55,527 bases of DNA from a virus: the IMG/VR virus record IMGVR_UViG_3300032163_000018, positions 1 through 55,527 of that record. One strand, given 5' to 3'. The translations under genes were made by a program, and so were the position numbers. Positions 40,089 to 48,556 of this stretch are shown piece after piece. Within the stretch, counting starts at the first letter, position 1, and every line of letters starts with the position of its first letter. Under the pieces are notes generated by a model. That model saw nothing but the letters and a program-made list of their open reading frames with translations. It did not search any database and was not told the DNA's origin.

Positions 40089-40879
40089 TAGTAATAGGCG
40101 ACCCACACGGGAACTATAAAACATTATTGGCATTATTAGATAAGATTCCTCAAGAGGAAAAAGATAAGGGAGTTGTCATAGCTGGCGATTTAATGGATAG
40201 AGGTCCTGGCTCAAAGCAGGTTATTCAGTATTGTATTGATAATAAGATACTGGTTGTTCTAGGTAATCATGAACAGATGATGATAGATGAGTTGGAATGG
40301 GCTTTGATAGCCTTTGATGAAATAGGGTACTTGTCTAAACAGGGACTTTGGGTTCTTAACGGTGGATATCAAACCCTAGAATCTTATACTTTTACTTCTT
40401 ATGATCTTGTTGATGATAGAGGAATTCCTAAACTTCAGATAGATAAAGAATTGTTAAGAAAACACGTTGAGTATTTAAAAACCCTACCTGTTTATTTAGA
40501 ATTTAAAGACATCGAAAACAATAGCGGTAGACATCTAGTAGTTAGTCATAGTTTAATAAATAATCTATGGCACTTAAGAAATGAAGGCGGAAACTCTGCA
40601 CGAATTTTTAAAGAACAAGTGTTATGGAACAGAAATTTTCATAAGATAAAGATTGTTCCTGGTATTTACAATGTTATAGGTCATACTCCCCAACCAAACG
40701 GTCCTAGGATAAGAAAAACCTATGCTTGTATAGATACCGGATGTTTTTATAATGAAATCGGATTTTTTAAGTTGACAGCTCTTCAATTTCCTGAGATGAT
40801 CATATACGATCAGAATAATATAGATATGCCAGATAATAGACATTTGAATTATCCGCATTTTCCTAAGGATAGGGCGTGA
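40085..40879 (+). CDS. PPP-type metallophosphoesterase
   Basis: 264 residues from ATG 40085; an in-frame TTG further up is not needed. The metal ligands are GDPHGN, GDLMDRGPGS, GNHEQM, a later His in VVSHS and GHTPQ. This is the serine/threonine phosphatase (lambda/PrpA) or ApaH class. It may dephosphorylate proteins or Np4N-type dinucleotides. Cytoplasmic. Confidence 0.8.
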   Translation: MIVIGDPHGNYKTLLALLDKIPQEEKDKGVVIAGDLMDRGPGSKQVIQYCIDNKILVVLGNHEQMMIDELEWALIAFDEIGYLSKQGLWVLNGGYQTLESYTFTSYDLVDDRGIPKLQIDKELLRKHVEYLKTLPVYLEFKDIENNSGRHLVVSHSLINNLWHLRNEGGNSARIFKEQVLWNRNFHKIKIVPGIYNVIGHTPQPNGPRIRKTYACIDTGCFYNEIGFFKLTALQFPEMIIYDQNNIDMPDNRHLNYPHFPKDRA

Positions 40880-41070
40880 AACTTATTAAGGGAATATTTT
40901 CATTTTTAAAAGAAACCATTGTAATGCTTTTTTGTATATTATTTTTTATAATATCGGTAATTTCCTTATTGGCGTTTGTGATGTTCTTCTCTAGTCTTTT
41001 TATGAGTATTATTTTAGTAGCTATATTGGTATTTTTAATCGCAGGGCATATGGATAGAAGAAAAAAATGA
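40876..41070 (+). CDS. Two-helix membrane protein (64 aa)
   Basis: GTG start overlapping the previous stop. Long hydrophobic segments with Phe/Ile, then HMDRRKK. ATGA overlap with the CYTH gene. Function unknown. Confidence 0.5.
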   Translation: MKLIKGIFSFLKETIVMLFCILFFIISVISLLAFVMFFSSLFMSIILVAILVFLIAGHMDRRKK

Positions 41071-41726
41071 GTGAAGAAAACAATAAGACCCTAGGATTTC
41101 ATGAATTTGAAGTAAAATTCAGAGTCGAAGGAGATTTAGTATATGAATTTAAAAAACTTGTAGGTAATCTTCAAGATCTTAAAGATTTCATATATATAGA
41201 ATCTGACGATGTTTATTATATTAAAGATGAAGATTTTTTAAGACATCGTTTTTCTAATTCTAAGAAAGATAAGAGAAGTGAACTTACCTTTAAAAAGAAG
41301 TTGAATGATGGCAATAACATAAAGAGAATAGAGTATAATGTAAGGGTAGATAATAATAGTGTAGAGAATATTGCAGGATTTGTTGAGGCTTTAGGGTTTA
41401 AAAGAGGCTTTAGAATAGGGAAATTAGTGCATATTTACCGATTTAAAGACGCTACATTACCATTTTATACAGTTATAGATGAATTAGGTAAGATAGCCCA
41501 TTTTATTGAAATAGAAGTAGACGAGGAATCTCTACATGATATGACTGAAGAACAGGCTTGGGCTGTTATACAGAAATATGAAGCCATATTGGCTCCGTTA
41601 GGGATAACTCCTCAGAAGAGACTTAGGAAGAGTTTATTTGAAATGTATAGGAATAAAAATGATAAGAAAGATAATGCGATTGTTGAAGATAAGCAATCTG
41701 TTACATTACTTAGCGAAAAAGTCTAA
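41067..41726 (+). CDS. CYTH-domain protein
   Basis: 219 residues. EFEVKF carries the ExExK motif at the start; then basic and acidic strands (RSELTFKKKL, RIEYNVRV, YTVIDELGKIAHFIEIEVDE) build a tunnel domain. Members are class IV adenylyl cyclases, thiamine triphosphatases or polyphosphatases. The choice cannot be made from sequence here. Confidence 0.7.
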   Translation: MSEENNKTLGFHEFEVKFRVEGDLVYEFKKLVGNLQDLKDFIYIESDDVYYIKDEDFLRHRFSNSKKDKRSELTFKKKLNDGNNIKRIEYNVRVDNNSVENIAGFVEALGFKRGFRIGKLVHIYRFKDATLPFYTVIDELGKIAHFIEIEVDEESLHDMTEEQAWAVIQKYEAILAPLGITPQKRLRKSLFEMYRNKNDKKDNAIVEDKQSVTLLSEKV

Positions 41727-42105
41727 AAGACATTTTTTTGTTGAAGATGGTCCTTCAGCTCATTTCGATGTTGACGATACGCTTGTTTGTTGGTACGATA
41801 TCCCAGAAGATTGTCCTGAAGATGAAATTGTTAATGTGACTTATAGAAATTTAACAGATAGATTGAGGATAAATAAATATAATGTAAATCTTTTAAAAAA
41901 ACTTTCTATACGACATCACAAGATATGCGTGTGGTCGAAAGGCGGAAGTGGTTGGTCGAGGGCTGTTGTTAAGGCATTGAATCTAGAAGATTATGTAGAT
42001 GTTATTATGTCAAAGCCAACTTACTATATAGATGATTTAAAAGATCCTAAAGAATGGATAGGAAAATATCAGTATTATGACATAAATGGTAAAAGACATA
42101 TTTAA
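41659..42105 (+). CDS. HAD-like phosphatase-type protein (148 aa)
   Basis: Start at ATG 41659, behind AGGA, inside the CYTH gene's end. FDVDDTLVCW is the HAD motif I (DxDxT). Motif-II-like VWSKGGSGWS follows, and YYIDD could be motif IV. It is short and possibly a nucleotide or protein phosphatase. Confidence 0.65.
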   Translation: MIRKIMRLLKISNLLHYLAKKSKRHFFVEDGPSAHFDVDDTLVCWYDIPEDCPEDEIVNVTYRNLTDRLRINKYNVNLLKKLSIRHHKICVWSKGGSGWSRAVVKALNLEDYVDVIMSKPTYYIDDLKDPKEWIGKYQYYDINGKRHI

Positions 42106-42157
42106 TTATCCGCCATTTGAATTTTACAAACTTTATTGGCGTATAAACGGAGGTTAT

Positions 42158-42814
42158 ATGAAAATTGTTATTGGACTTGTAGGTGTTAAGACTAGTGGAA
42201 AATCAACCGTAGCTAGGATGATCAATGAATTTTTTGCTAATGTACGTGAAGCGGCTATAGCGGATAAACTTAAGAATGTATCTGCTGATGTTTTTGGTCT
42301 TAATAGAGAACAGTTTGATAGGCAGGATCTTAAGGAAATTCCTTTTGAGACTCCTATTGTTTTAACTCAAAAATACATTAGTCTTGTATTGAGTGGATTT
42401 AATATTGATTATTCTAATGAGCTTCAGGATAAACTACATAAACTAGAAGGTTTAGAGTTAACTAGTCCTAGACATATTGCTCAAATTGTTGGAACGGAAA
42501 TTTTACGATCTTCGGGCGACGCCGATATCCATCTTAAAAATACTCCATTAAAAGATGGAATAAACGTAGTTTCCGATATTAGATTTAAGAATGAACTGGA
42601 ATATTTTACTAAATTAGAAGGTGTTAAGTTCTTACCTCTTTATATTAGCAGACAAGTAGCTGAAGATAAGATTGCGCCTAATTCTCACGTTTCTGAAACA
42701 GAACTCTTTACTTTTAAGGATTCTTGTACTAGAATTGATAATAACGGTAGTTTTTTAGATACAGAAAGACAAGTTAAAACCGCTATAGATAAATTTTTGC
42801 TGGGAGTGAAATAA
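42158..42814 (+). CDS. Deoxynucleoside monophosphate kinase-like protein
   Basis: Start at ATG 42158 behind GGAGG, not the longer upstream frame. 218 residues. P-loop GVKTSGKST at residues 9-17, and NVVSDIRFKNEL resembles the later strand of phage dNMP kinases (T4 gp1 family). Would turn dNMPs into dNDPs for phage DNA synthesis. Confidence 0.7.
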   Translation: MKIVIGLVGVKTSGKSTVARMINEFFANVREAAIADKLKNVSADVFGLNREQFDRQDLKEIPFETPIVLTQKYISLVLSGFNIDYSNELQDKLHKLEGLELTSPRHIAQIVGTEILRSSGDADIHLKNTPLKDGINVVSDIRFKNELEYFTKLEGVKFLPLYISRQVAEDKIAPNSHVSETELFTFKDSCTRIDNNGSFLDTERQVKTAIDKFLLGVK

Positions 42815-43023
42815 TGGATGATAAAGGTAACTTGTATGAATTTTTACAAGAAGTTGATAAAAAAGTTAAGGTTAAAAATTTAGATACCGGAGAAGAAAAG
42901 ATTTTTCCTAAACACACCTTAGATAAAATGGCTCAGTTAGATGAGAAATTAGCTGAAGTAGCTAAAAAGATGAGTAGAAACGAACGTAGACAATTGTTTA
43001 AAAAATTGAAGGAGAATAAATAA
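42814..43023 (+). CDS. Small charged protein (69 aa)
   Basis: TAATG overlap. MDDKGNLYEFLQEVDKKVKV with a basic helix (MSRNERRQLFKKLKENK). Function unknown. Confidence 0.5.
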   Translation: MDDKGNLYEFLQEVDKKVKVKNLDTGEEKIFPKHTLDKMAQLDEKLAEVAKKMSRNERRQLFKKLKENK

Positions 43024-43466
43024 TGGATTCAAAAACTTATCAAAAATTAGCGCCTAGAACTAATAATCCAGATATTAGAAAAATAGCCGAAAGACTTTTA
43101 GGTACTGATGAAAGTTATACACCTCATGACGGTGCGCTGGAAGTTGTAACATCAGAGGAAGATGCTAAGAAAAAAATTGATCTACTTCATGCTGCTATGG
43201 GGTTAGTGACTGAATCTGGTGAATTCATGGATATGCTTAAGAAACATTTATTTTATGGAAAACCACTAGATGAAGTAAATCTTCTTGAGGAAATCGGAGA
43301 TGCAAGTTGGTATTTAGCAATAGCTTTAAATGCATTGGGATCTTCTTTTGAAGAAGTTATGGCTAGAAATATTGAAAAACTTCAAGCTAGATATCCAGAT
43401 AAATTTACGGAACAGGCTGCTTTAGTTAGAAATTTAGATAAAGAACGAGAAATTCTCGAAAAGTAA
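43023..43466 (+). CDS. MazG-like nucleotide pyrophosphohydrolase
   Basis: 147 residues, all helical. LVTESGEFMDMLKKH and LLEEIGDASWYLA are the E..E and E..D metal-binding helices of all-alpha NTP pyrophosphatases. May clear dUTP or modified nucleotides, or lower alarmones. It overlaps the previous gene (TAATG). Confidence 0.75.
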   Translation: MDSKTYQKLAPRTNNPDIRKIAERLLGTDESYTPHDGALEVVTSEEDAKKKIDLLHAAMGLVTESGEFMDMLKKHLFYGKPLDEVNLLEEIGDASWYLAIALNALGSSFEEVMARNIEKLQARYPDKFTEQAALVRNLDKEREILEK

Positions 43467-43476
43467 TCTTTAATAT

Positions 43477-44778
43477 ATGCCGTTTACACAAGACGAAAGA
43501 ATTGCATTATCTAAAAGGATCACAAAGATACCTACGGATATCGCTACAGCTAACGTAGTAAAAGATCAGCTTCAGGTTGAGAAAAATAAAGCTCAAAATC
43601 TTGATAATGCTCACTCCAGTTTAATATCTGATCTAAACTTTTATGTTCACGGCTATGGTGATGAATATTCTTTTATAGATGGGAATCAAAGAAGGCACGT
43701 ACTAGAACAGGATCAGATTGATGCCGTTAAGAAAGTTTTTAAAAATGGATTTTTCCCTAATGATCCCTTAGTAGCTCCTCCCGGGGTTCCAGATGGAGTT
43801 TGGAAGTTTTTTCCTCCATATAACGGAGCTTATGCCATAGGGAAAAAATACGACGGAACTTATACTATAATAGACGGAGAACAGCCTCTTTACGCTTCAA
43901 TAGCAAGCACTATAGCTACTATTGAAACTCATACTGACATTAATAGAGTAACTGGTCAGGTTTGTGCGTCGAATATTATATCTACTGATTCTGTTATCCA
44001 CGGACTTCTTGATGATCTTAAGGATTTGGTTCAAAGATACGAAGATACACTTAATTCAGAATATTCAGCGATAATAACAGATCCAGATTCTGGAAGAAAT
44101 ACACAGAACTTGGCAGCAAAAAATGATATAACGGTCAATATTTTACCAGCAATCAATACCTGGCAAGCCTATGTGGATTTTAATACAGCACACGGAGAGG
44201 TTACTTGTGTTGGTTTTAATGGTCACGATCCAAACTCTTTGGGGTCTACAAAACTCCGTGAGACGGAATTAGATGCCTTAAAAGCCGCTTTATTAGCTAG
44301 ACAGACCTTTTTATCTGTAACTAGGGTGCCTCAGTTAATCGTTAATTTGGGAACTCCAGGACAGAACTTAACTACTGGAGAGTTAGACGGAAGTGGATCT
44401 GGTTTCTTTGACAATAGGTTTAAGATATTCGATCTAAGATTAAACGTCATAGGCGGAAGTTTATCCAAAGTCATAGGGTTACAAGCCGGAATAGATACTC
44501 AAGATCAATTAATAGCAAATAGTGCGGCTGCACAAAACACTTATTCTACAATTATGTTAGCTGTAAGGTTTCGCTCTCCTTCGGTAGGAGTAAACATAGT
44601 GCATATTCTAGACTCTACTGGATTTTCTGTATCTGATGCTGTTTATATAGTTGCCGACGACCAGAGTGAAATACTAACCGTCATTACTGCTATTTCTGGA
44701 AATACAGTGACGTTGACAAACAATATACCGCAAAAATATACAAAAGAAAATTTTAGTAGAATCTATAAGGTCTTATAA
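43477..44778 (+). CDS. Virion structural protein (433 aa)
   Basis: A large mixed protein; the first 60 residues are coiled coil (TDIATANVVKDQLQVEKNK), later parts are beta strands (NIVHILDSTGFSVSDAVYIV) like other tail proteins of this phage. Start of the second structural block. No family recognised. Confidence 0.6.
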   Translation: MPFTQDERIALSKRITKIPTDIATANVVKDQLQVEKNKAQNLDNAHSSLISDLNFYVHGYGDEYSFIDGNQRRHVLEQDQIDAVKKVFKNGFFPNDPLVAPPGVPDGVWKFFPPYNGAYAIGKKYDGTYTIIDGEQPLYASIASTIATIETHTDINRVTGQVCASNIISTDSVIHGLLDDLKDLVQRYEDTLNSEYSAIITDPDSGRNTQNLAAKNDITVNILPAINTWQAYVDFNTAHGEVTCVGFNGHDPNSLGSTKLRETELDALKAALLARQTFLSVTRVPQLIVNLGTPGQNLTTGELDGSGSGFFDNRFKIFDLRLNVIGGSLSKVIGLQAGIDTQDQLIANSAAAQNTYSTIMLAVRFRSPSVGVNIVHILDSTGFSVSDAVYIVADDQSEILTVITAISGNTVTLTNNIPQKYTKENFSRIYKVL

Positions 44779-45371
44779 CAAGAATCTGCTTTATTTGGAA
44801 TTAATGTAAAAGGCGACGGCTTAAGGTAATCTTCATTAAATAACTCGGTTTCATAATACCTCCAATGTTTTTCTAGACAGTAGAGAGAAGGAGCTGACGG
44901 ATGCATTAAAGATGACGGACAAAGATCGTCTAAGTATCCTTTATTTTTTCTCAATCCTAATTTAAACATTAAATTTTCAAAGAAAGATATAAATCCCGTA
45001 ATTTCTCTGTTAGGCGAAGTGTGTTCTCTATTTAAGATACAATGTGCCAGTTCATGTTGTATTAATTCAGCACGAATCATATAGACATTATTTTGCTCCC
45101 AATATTTTCGATCAATTGTTATTCTTTTATAGATGCCATTAGTGTTACATCGTCCTATTATTTGACTATTTTCATCAAAATTGCCGAATTTAATAGAAAC
45201 TGATCCAAAATCTTCTGGCTTAACCTTCCCTTCAGAAAGATATATAAATTCTTCTACGTAGGGTTCAAAATCTTTTTCTATTTTCGGTAGTGAATTATCA
45301 AATTTTTTAGTTGATGTACAGGAAGATATTATCAATATTAATAGACTATTCCTTAGTATTTTTTTTATCAT
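44763..45371 (-). CDS. Lipoprotein zinc metallopeptidase, paralogue 2
   Basis: Start at ATG 45371, inside the end of the upstream gene. Lipoprotein signal LRNSLLILIISSC (Cys18). HELAHCILNREH has the same spacing as paralogue 1 (20741), and CPSSLMHP matches its CPLSIMYP. The 202-residue size includes extra N- and C-terminal parts. It overlaps the end of the plus-strand 43477 gene by 16 bp. Envelope protease of unknown target. Confidence 0.75.
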   Translation of the reverse strand: MIKKILRNSLLILIISSCTSTKKFDNSLPKIEKDFEPYVEEFIYLSEGKVKPEDFGSVSIKFGNFDENSQIIGRCNTNGIYKRITIDRKYWEQNNVYMIRAELIQHELAHCILNREHTSPNREITGFISFFENLMFKLGLRKNKGYLDDLCPSSLMHPSAPSLYCLEKHWRYYETELFNEDYLKPSPFTLIPNKADSCYKTL

Positions 45372-45696
45372 ATTTTTGTAACTTAGTTCTTTTTTTGCAA
45401 TTTTGACAAAATCTATAATAAAACTCTCCATCTCTTCTATGTAAGATCGTGAGTTTTAATACGTCTTTCTTACAATCCCAGCATAACCATTTGTTTTTAT
45501 CCAAACCGTCGGTTTTTTCAATTTTTATATCTTCTTCGTATTGTTTTTGAACTAATTCTTTTAGGTTTTCGTATCTATCTATATCTAGTCTACTTATTTG
45601 CTTTCTTAATGCGGCTAATTCTCTTTTAAGTCTCTTATTCTCTTCTTTGGTTTTCTGTAACAGATCAAATTCTCTATCGCAGTATTTTCTAGTCAT
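45346..45696 (-). CDS. Coiled-coil zinc-ribbon protein (116 aa)
   Basis: First half is a charged coiled coil (LLQKTKEENKRLKRELAAL); second half has CWDC and CQNC. AAGGATAAAA precedes ATG 45696. It overlaps the peptidase gene by 26 bp. Function unknown. Confidence 0.55.
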   Translation of the reverse strand: MTRKYCDREFDLLQKTKEENKRLKRELAALRKQISRLDIDRYENLKELVQKQYEEDIKIEKTDGLDKNKWLCWDCKKDVLKLTILHRRDGEFYYRFCQNCKKRTKLQKYDKKNTKE

Positions 45697-45705
45697 TTTT
45701 ATCCT

Positions 45706-45873
45706 TTATTCATGAAAGTTTATAACTTTATCCTTAATCCCCCCTCTTATTAGTCTAATATTTTTCCTACGTTTTATGTGTTTCCATGCTTTGTATTTTT
45801 TAATAGATAGGGTTATTAATACGCCTAAAACTATTATTTGGATCGAACATATGAAAATTAAGGTAGAATTCAT
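45706..45873 (-). CDS. Small membrane protein with basic tail (55 aa)
   Basis: Hydrophobic helix (LIFICSIQIIVLGVLITLSI), then HIKRRKNIRLIRGGIK. A weak ribosome binding site. First gene of the minus-strand group. Confidence 0.5.
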   Translation of the reverse strand: MNSTLIFICSIQIIVLGVLITLSIKKYKAWKHIKRRKNIRLIRGGIKDKVINFHE

Positions 45874-46027
45874 GAACCGTCTTTGGTAAAATTTGTAGAT
45901 TTATTTAATAATTTCAAGTATTTAGACATTTAATATTCTTATTTAAAGATTGTTATAAATTGCAATCTTTATTAATAGTACCACATAATCCATTCTTTTA
46001 GTAAAAATCCAAGGAAATTAAGTAGTT
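45874..46027. promoter_or_regulatory. Divergent gap with 9-bp dyad
   Basis: TAAAGATTG (45944-45952) and CAATCTTTA (45963-45971) form a perfect dyad with a 10-bp centre, a likely operator between the minus-strand group and the baseplate operon. AAGGAAATTAAG precedes ATG 46028. No gene seen. Confidence 0.45.
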
Positions 46028-48544
46028 ATGTCTTCTAACGATATTATACCAGATGGTCGCCCTCCATTAGACGATAATAAAGAAAATCCTCAAAATTTCG
46101 ATGTATTCCCTTGGTCCATAGATCCAAGAGGAGAGGCTTTTTTTGCTCCATTAAAAGTGGATTGGGAAAGATGGGATAAGTTCTATCCATATAGATTATT
46201 GGTCATCAATGCAAGAACTAAAGAAACCATAGTTAGAAGCGGTCAGGGTAGAGAATCGGTACATACTTTACTGGGCGCTAAAGAAGCCGGATTTGAATAT
46301 GTCTTAACGCAAAATTTTTCAGAAAATAGTTGGGAATTGAATCTTCCCATAACTCCTCAACAATTAAGGATTACGGATTCTTTTGCGATAAATACATCCG
46401 CCACAGCTAGAGGCGTAATAGAAGAACACGGTGGAGTTAGATTTAAGAATATAATAGCTTCGGGTACTTGTGGCATATGGGCAAGAAGAGATACTAGGGC
46501 GGTGACGCCAATTCAGTCCACTTCGCTAGAATCAATATTTTCCGGTACGATAGATAATTTAAAAAATTTAAAAAAGATAGGAACTCAGCTTTTTTCAAAA
46601 GGTGGATATCCTGCTTCAACGTCTCCGGCGGTTAAACCAGAAAAAAGCAGTGGTGGAAAATTTTCTACTGGTTATTTTCAAGCCCTTTATTTGGGTCAAT
46701 TTTTAGAAAGATATGCACAAGAAAAGAAAAAACCAGAAAATAGGCATTGGAGACTCGTTTTCCATATGCCTAAAAATAACGACGCTTATATAGTAACTCC
46801 TGTATCATTTGTAGGAGATAGAAATGCCAATAGACCTCAAGAATATATGTGGTCTATGCAACTTAAAGCCTGGAAAAGAATAGAATTAGATTCTCCGAAA
46901 CCTATACAAGGAACTATTCCTACTTTAGATGCGAATACATTTCAAAGAGTATTAAATACTATAAGTGGAACTAGAAGTTTACTGGCTAGTGCTACTAATA
47001 CCGTAAAAGCCATTAGAAGTGATTTTGCTAGAACTTTTAATGTACTAAGACAAACTGCGTTAGCCGTTAAAGATACTGCTGGATTTATTAGAACAGTAGC
47101 GGATCTACCTAGTCAAGTCATAAGTGATGCTAAAAGTTCTATAGAAGATGCTCTGTCTATAACTAACAGTTCTTTTAAAAAAGATCTATTTAGTGAGGGG
47201 TTAAGCTCAAACGCAGTAGCAGCCGGAGCATTAGGCTTAGGAGCTATACAATTACAACAATTAAGTGCTAATAATTCAATATTTGAGAATCCAGAAGAAA
47301 ATTTTGATCTTTTAGATACCGTTCCCGTTGATAGCCTAGCTTTAACACCAGAACAATTAAATGCAATAGACGATGAGCAAGAAAGTATATCTCTACTTAC
47401 AACAGATGATTTTGTTCAATTTAGAAGTGAATTATTGAGTTTGGCTTTAGATATAAGTAATAATTTTGGTGCCGGAAGTGAACAATATTCTCAAACCTAT
47501 GGTAGACCTGTTCCTAAAACTAGAGTTACACCTATAACCTTGGAAGAAAATGATATATTAATTTCTCTTTATGAGACGATACAGGCTTACGATCTTTTGA
47601 CTGTTAAAAAGACATTTGATGATTTTAAATCAGTTAATAGTTTAGATTACGTTGGCGGATTAGCTGATCAATCAGGTATATCTTTTGATATCGCTACTTC
47701 AAAATTTATGGTTCCTGTTCCTTTTGGATTAACCATAGAAGAATTAGCGGCTAGATATTTGAGTGATTCTAATAAATGGGTAGAAATAGTGACAATAAAT
47801 AATCTTAAACCTCCGTATATAGATGAAATTGGTTTTTTTTATGATATGATTTCTAATGCAGAGGGTAGGCAGTTAAATGTTGACGATAATCAAGGAAAGC
47901 TTTATGTTGGTCAAAAAATAATCATATCAAGCGATACAGTTCCTGCTTTTACTAGAAAGATAATTTCTATAGAGAAAATTGATGATGACAATTTTCTTAT
48001 AAACGTTGATGGTTTAGCTAATTTAGATAATTTAACTATAGTTGATAATGCAAAAATACACGCTTATTTACCGGGAACGGTTAATAGCCAGAATCAAATA
48101 TATATACCTATTAACGTCCCATCTCAAGCCGACGACAGGATAAGAACACCTAGTCATCTTGATGAAGACGCCTTGACTAGAATTTCTGGGATAGATTTTC
48201 TATTGACCGATGACGGAGATATTGCTATTAATTCAGTTGGTGATTTTAGATTAGCAAACGGATTAACTAATTTAGTACAAGCATTGAAATTAAAAATTAA
48301 AACCAAAAAAGGTACGTTGTTAAGGCATTTAGATTTTGGATTAGGGATTAGTCCTGGGATTTCTGCTGCCGATATAAATAACGGAACGCTATTTTTAGAA
48401 ATGAATAAGATAATACAAGATGATTCTAGGTTTTCTGGAATTGATAGATTAACAATAAAAATGAATGGACCTATTATGCTCATAGATATGGCTGTAAAGA
48501 TATCTAATGGGTCTGGGATAGTTCCTATAACGTTTGAAGTTTAA
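46028..48544 (+). CDS. Baseplate protein with LysM-like and C-terminal gpW/gp25 domains (838 aa)
   Basis: The C-terminal 130 residues (from SGIDFLLTDDGDIAINSVGD) have the layout of the gpW/gp25 wedge family, with VQALKLKIKTKKGTLL. Before it PFGLTIEELAARYLSDS and then KWVEIVTINNLKPP form a LysM-like unit. The first 150 residues, with LPITPQQLRITD and GVIEEHGGVRFKNI, resemble a tail protein found near the gp53-like baseplate. Three parts usually made as separate proteins appear fused here. Confidence 0.7.
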   Translation: MSSNDIIPDGRPPLDDNKENPQNFDVFPWSIDPRGEAFFAPLKVDWERWDKFYPYRLLVINARTKETIVRSGQGRESVHTLLGAKEAGFEYVLTQNFSENSWELNLPITPQQLRITDSFAINTSATARGVIEEHGGVRFKNIIASGTCGIWARRDTRAVTPIQSTSLESIFSGTIDNLKNLKKIGTQLFSKGGYPASTSPAVKPEKSSGGKFSTGYFQALYLGQFLERYAQEKKKPENRHWRLVFHMPKNNDAYIVTPVSFVGDRNANRPQEYMWSMQLKAWKRIELDSPKPIQGTIPTLDANTFQRVLNTISGTRSLLASATNTVKAIRSDFARTFNVLRQTALAVKDTAGFIRTVADLPSQVISDAKSSIEDALSITNSSFKKDLFSEGLSSNAVAAGALGLGAIQLQQLSANNSIFENPEENFDLLDTVPVDSLALTPEQLNAIDDEQESISLLTTDDFVQFRSELLSLALDISNNFGAGSEQYSQTYGRPVPKTRVTPITLEENDILISLYETIQAYDLLTVKKTFDDFKSVNSLDYVGGLADQSGISFDIATSKFMVPVPFGLTIEELAARYLSDSNKWVEIVTINNLKPPYIDEIGFFYDMISNAEGRQLNVDDNQGKLYVGQKIIISSDTVPAFTRKIISIEKIDDDNFLINVDGLANLDNLTIVDNAKIHAYLPGTVNSQNQIYIPINVPSQADDRIRTPSHLDEDALTRISGIDFLLTDDGDIAINSVGDFRLANGLTNLVQALKLKIKTKKGTLLRHLDFGLGISPGISAADINNGTLFLEMNKIIQDDSRFSGIDRLTIKMNGPIMLIDMAVKISNGSGIVPITFEV

Positions 48545-48556
48545 AAGAGGAAGATT

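Noticed and set aside
45841-46027. Plus-strand small gene before the baseplate operon
   Set aside because: Only very short frames without ribosome binding sites; the sequence fits a control region.
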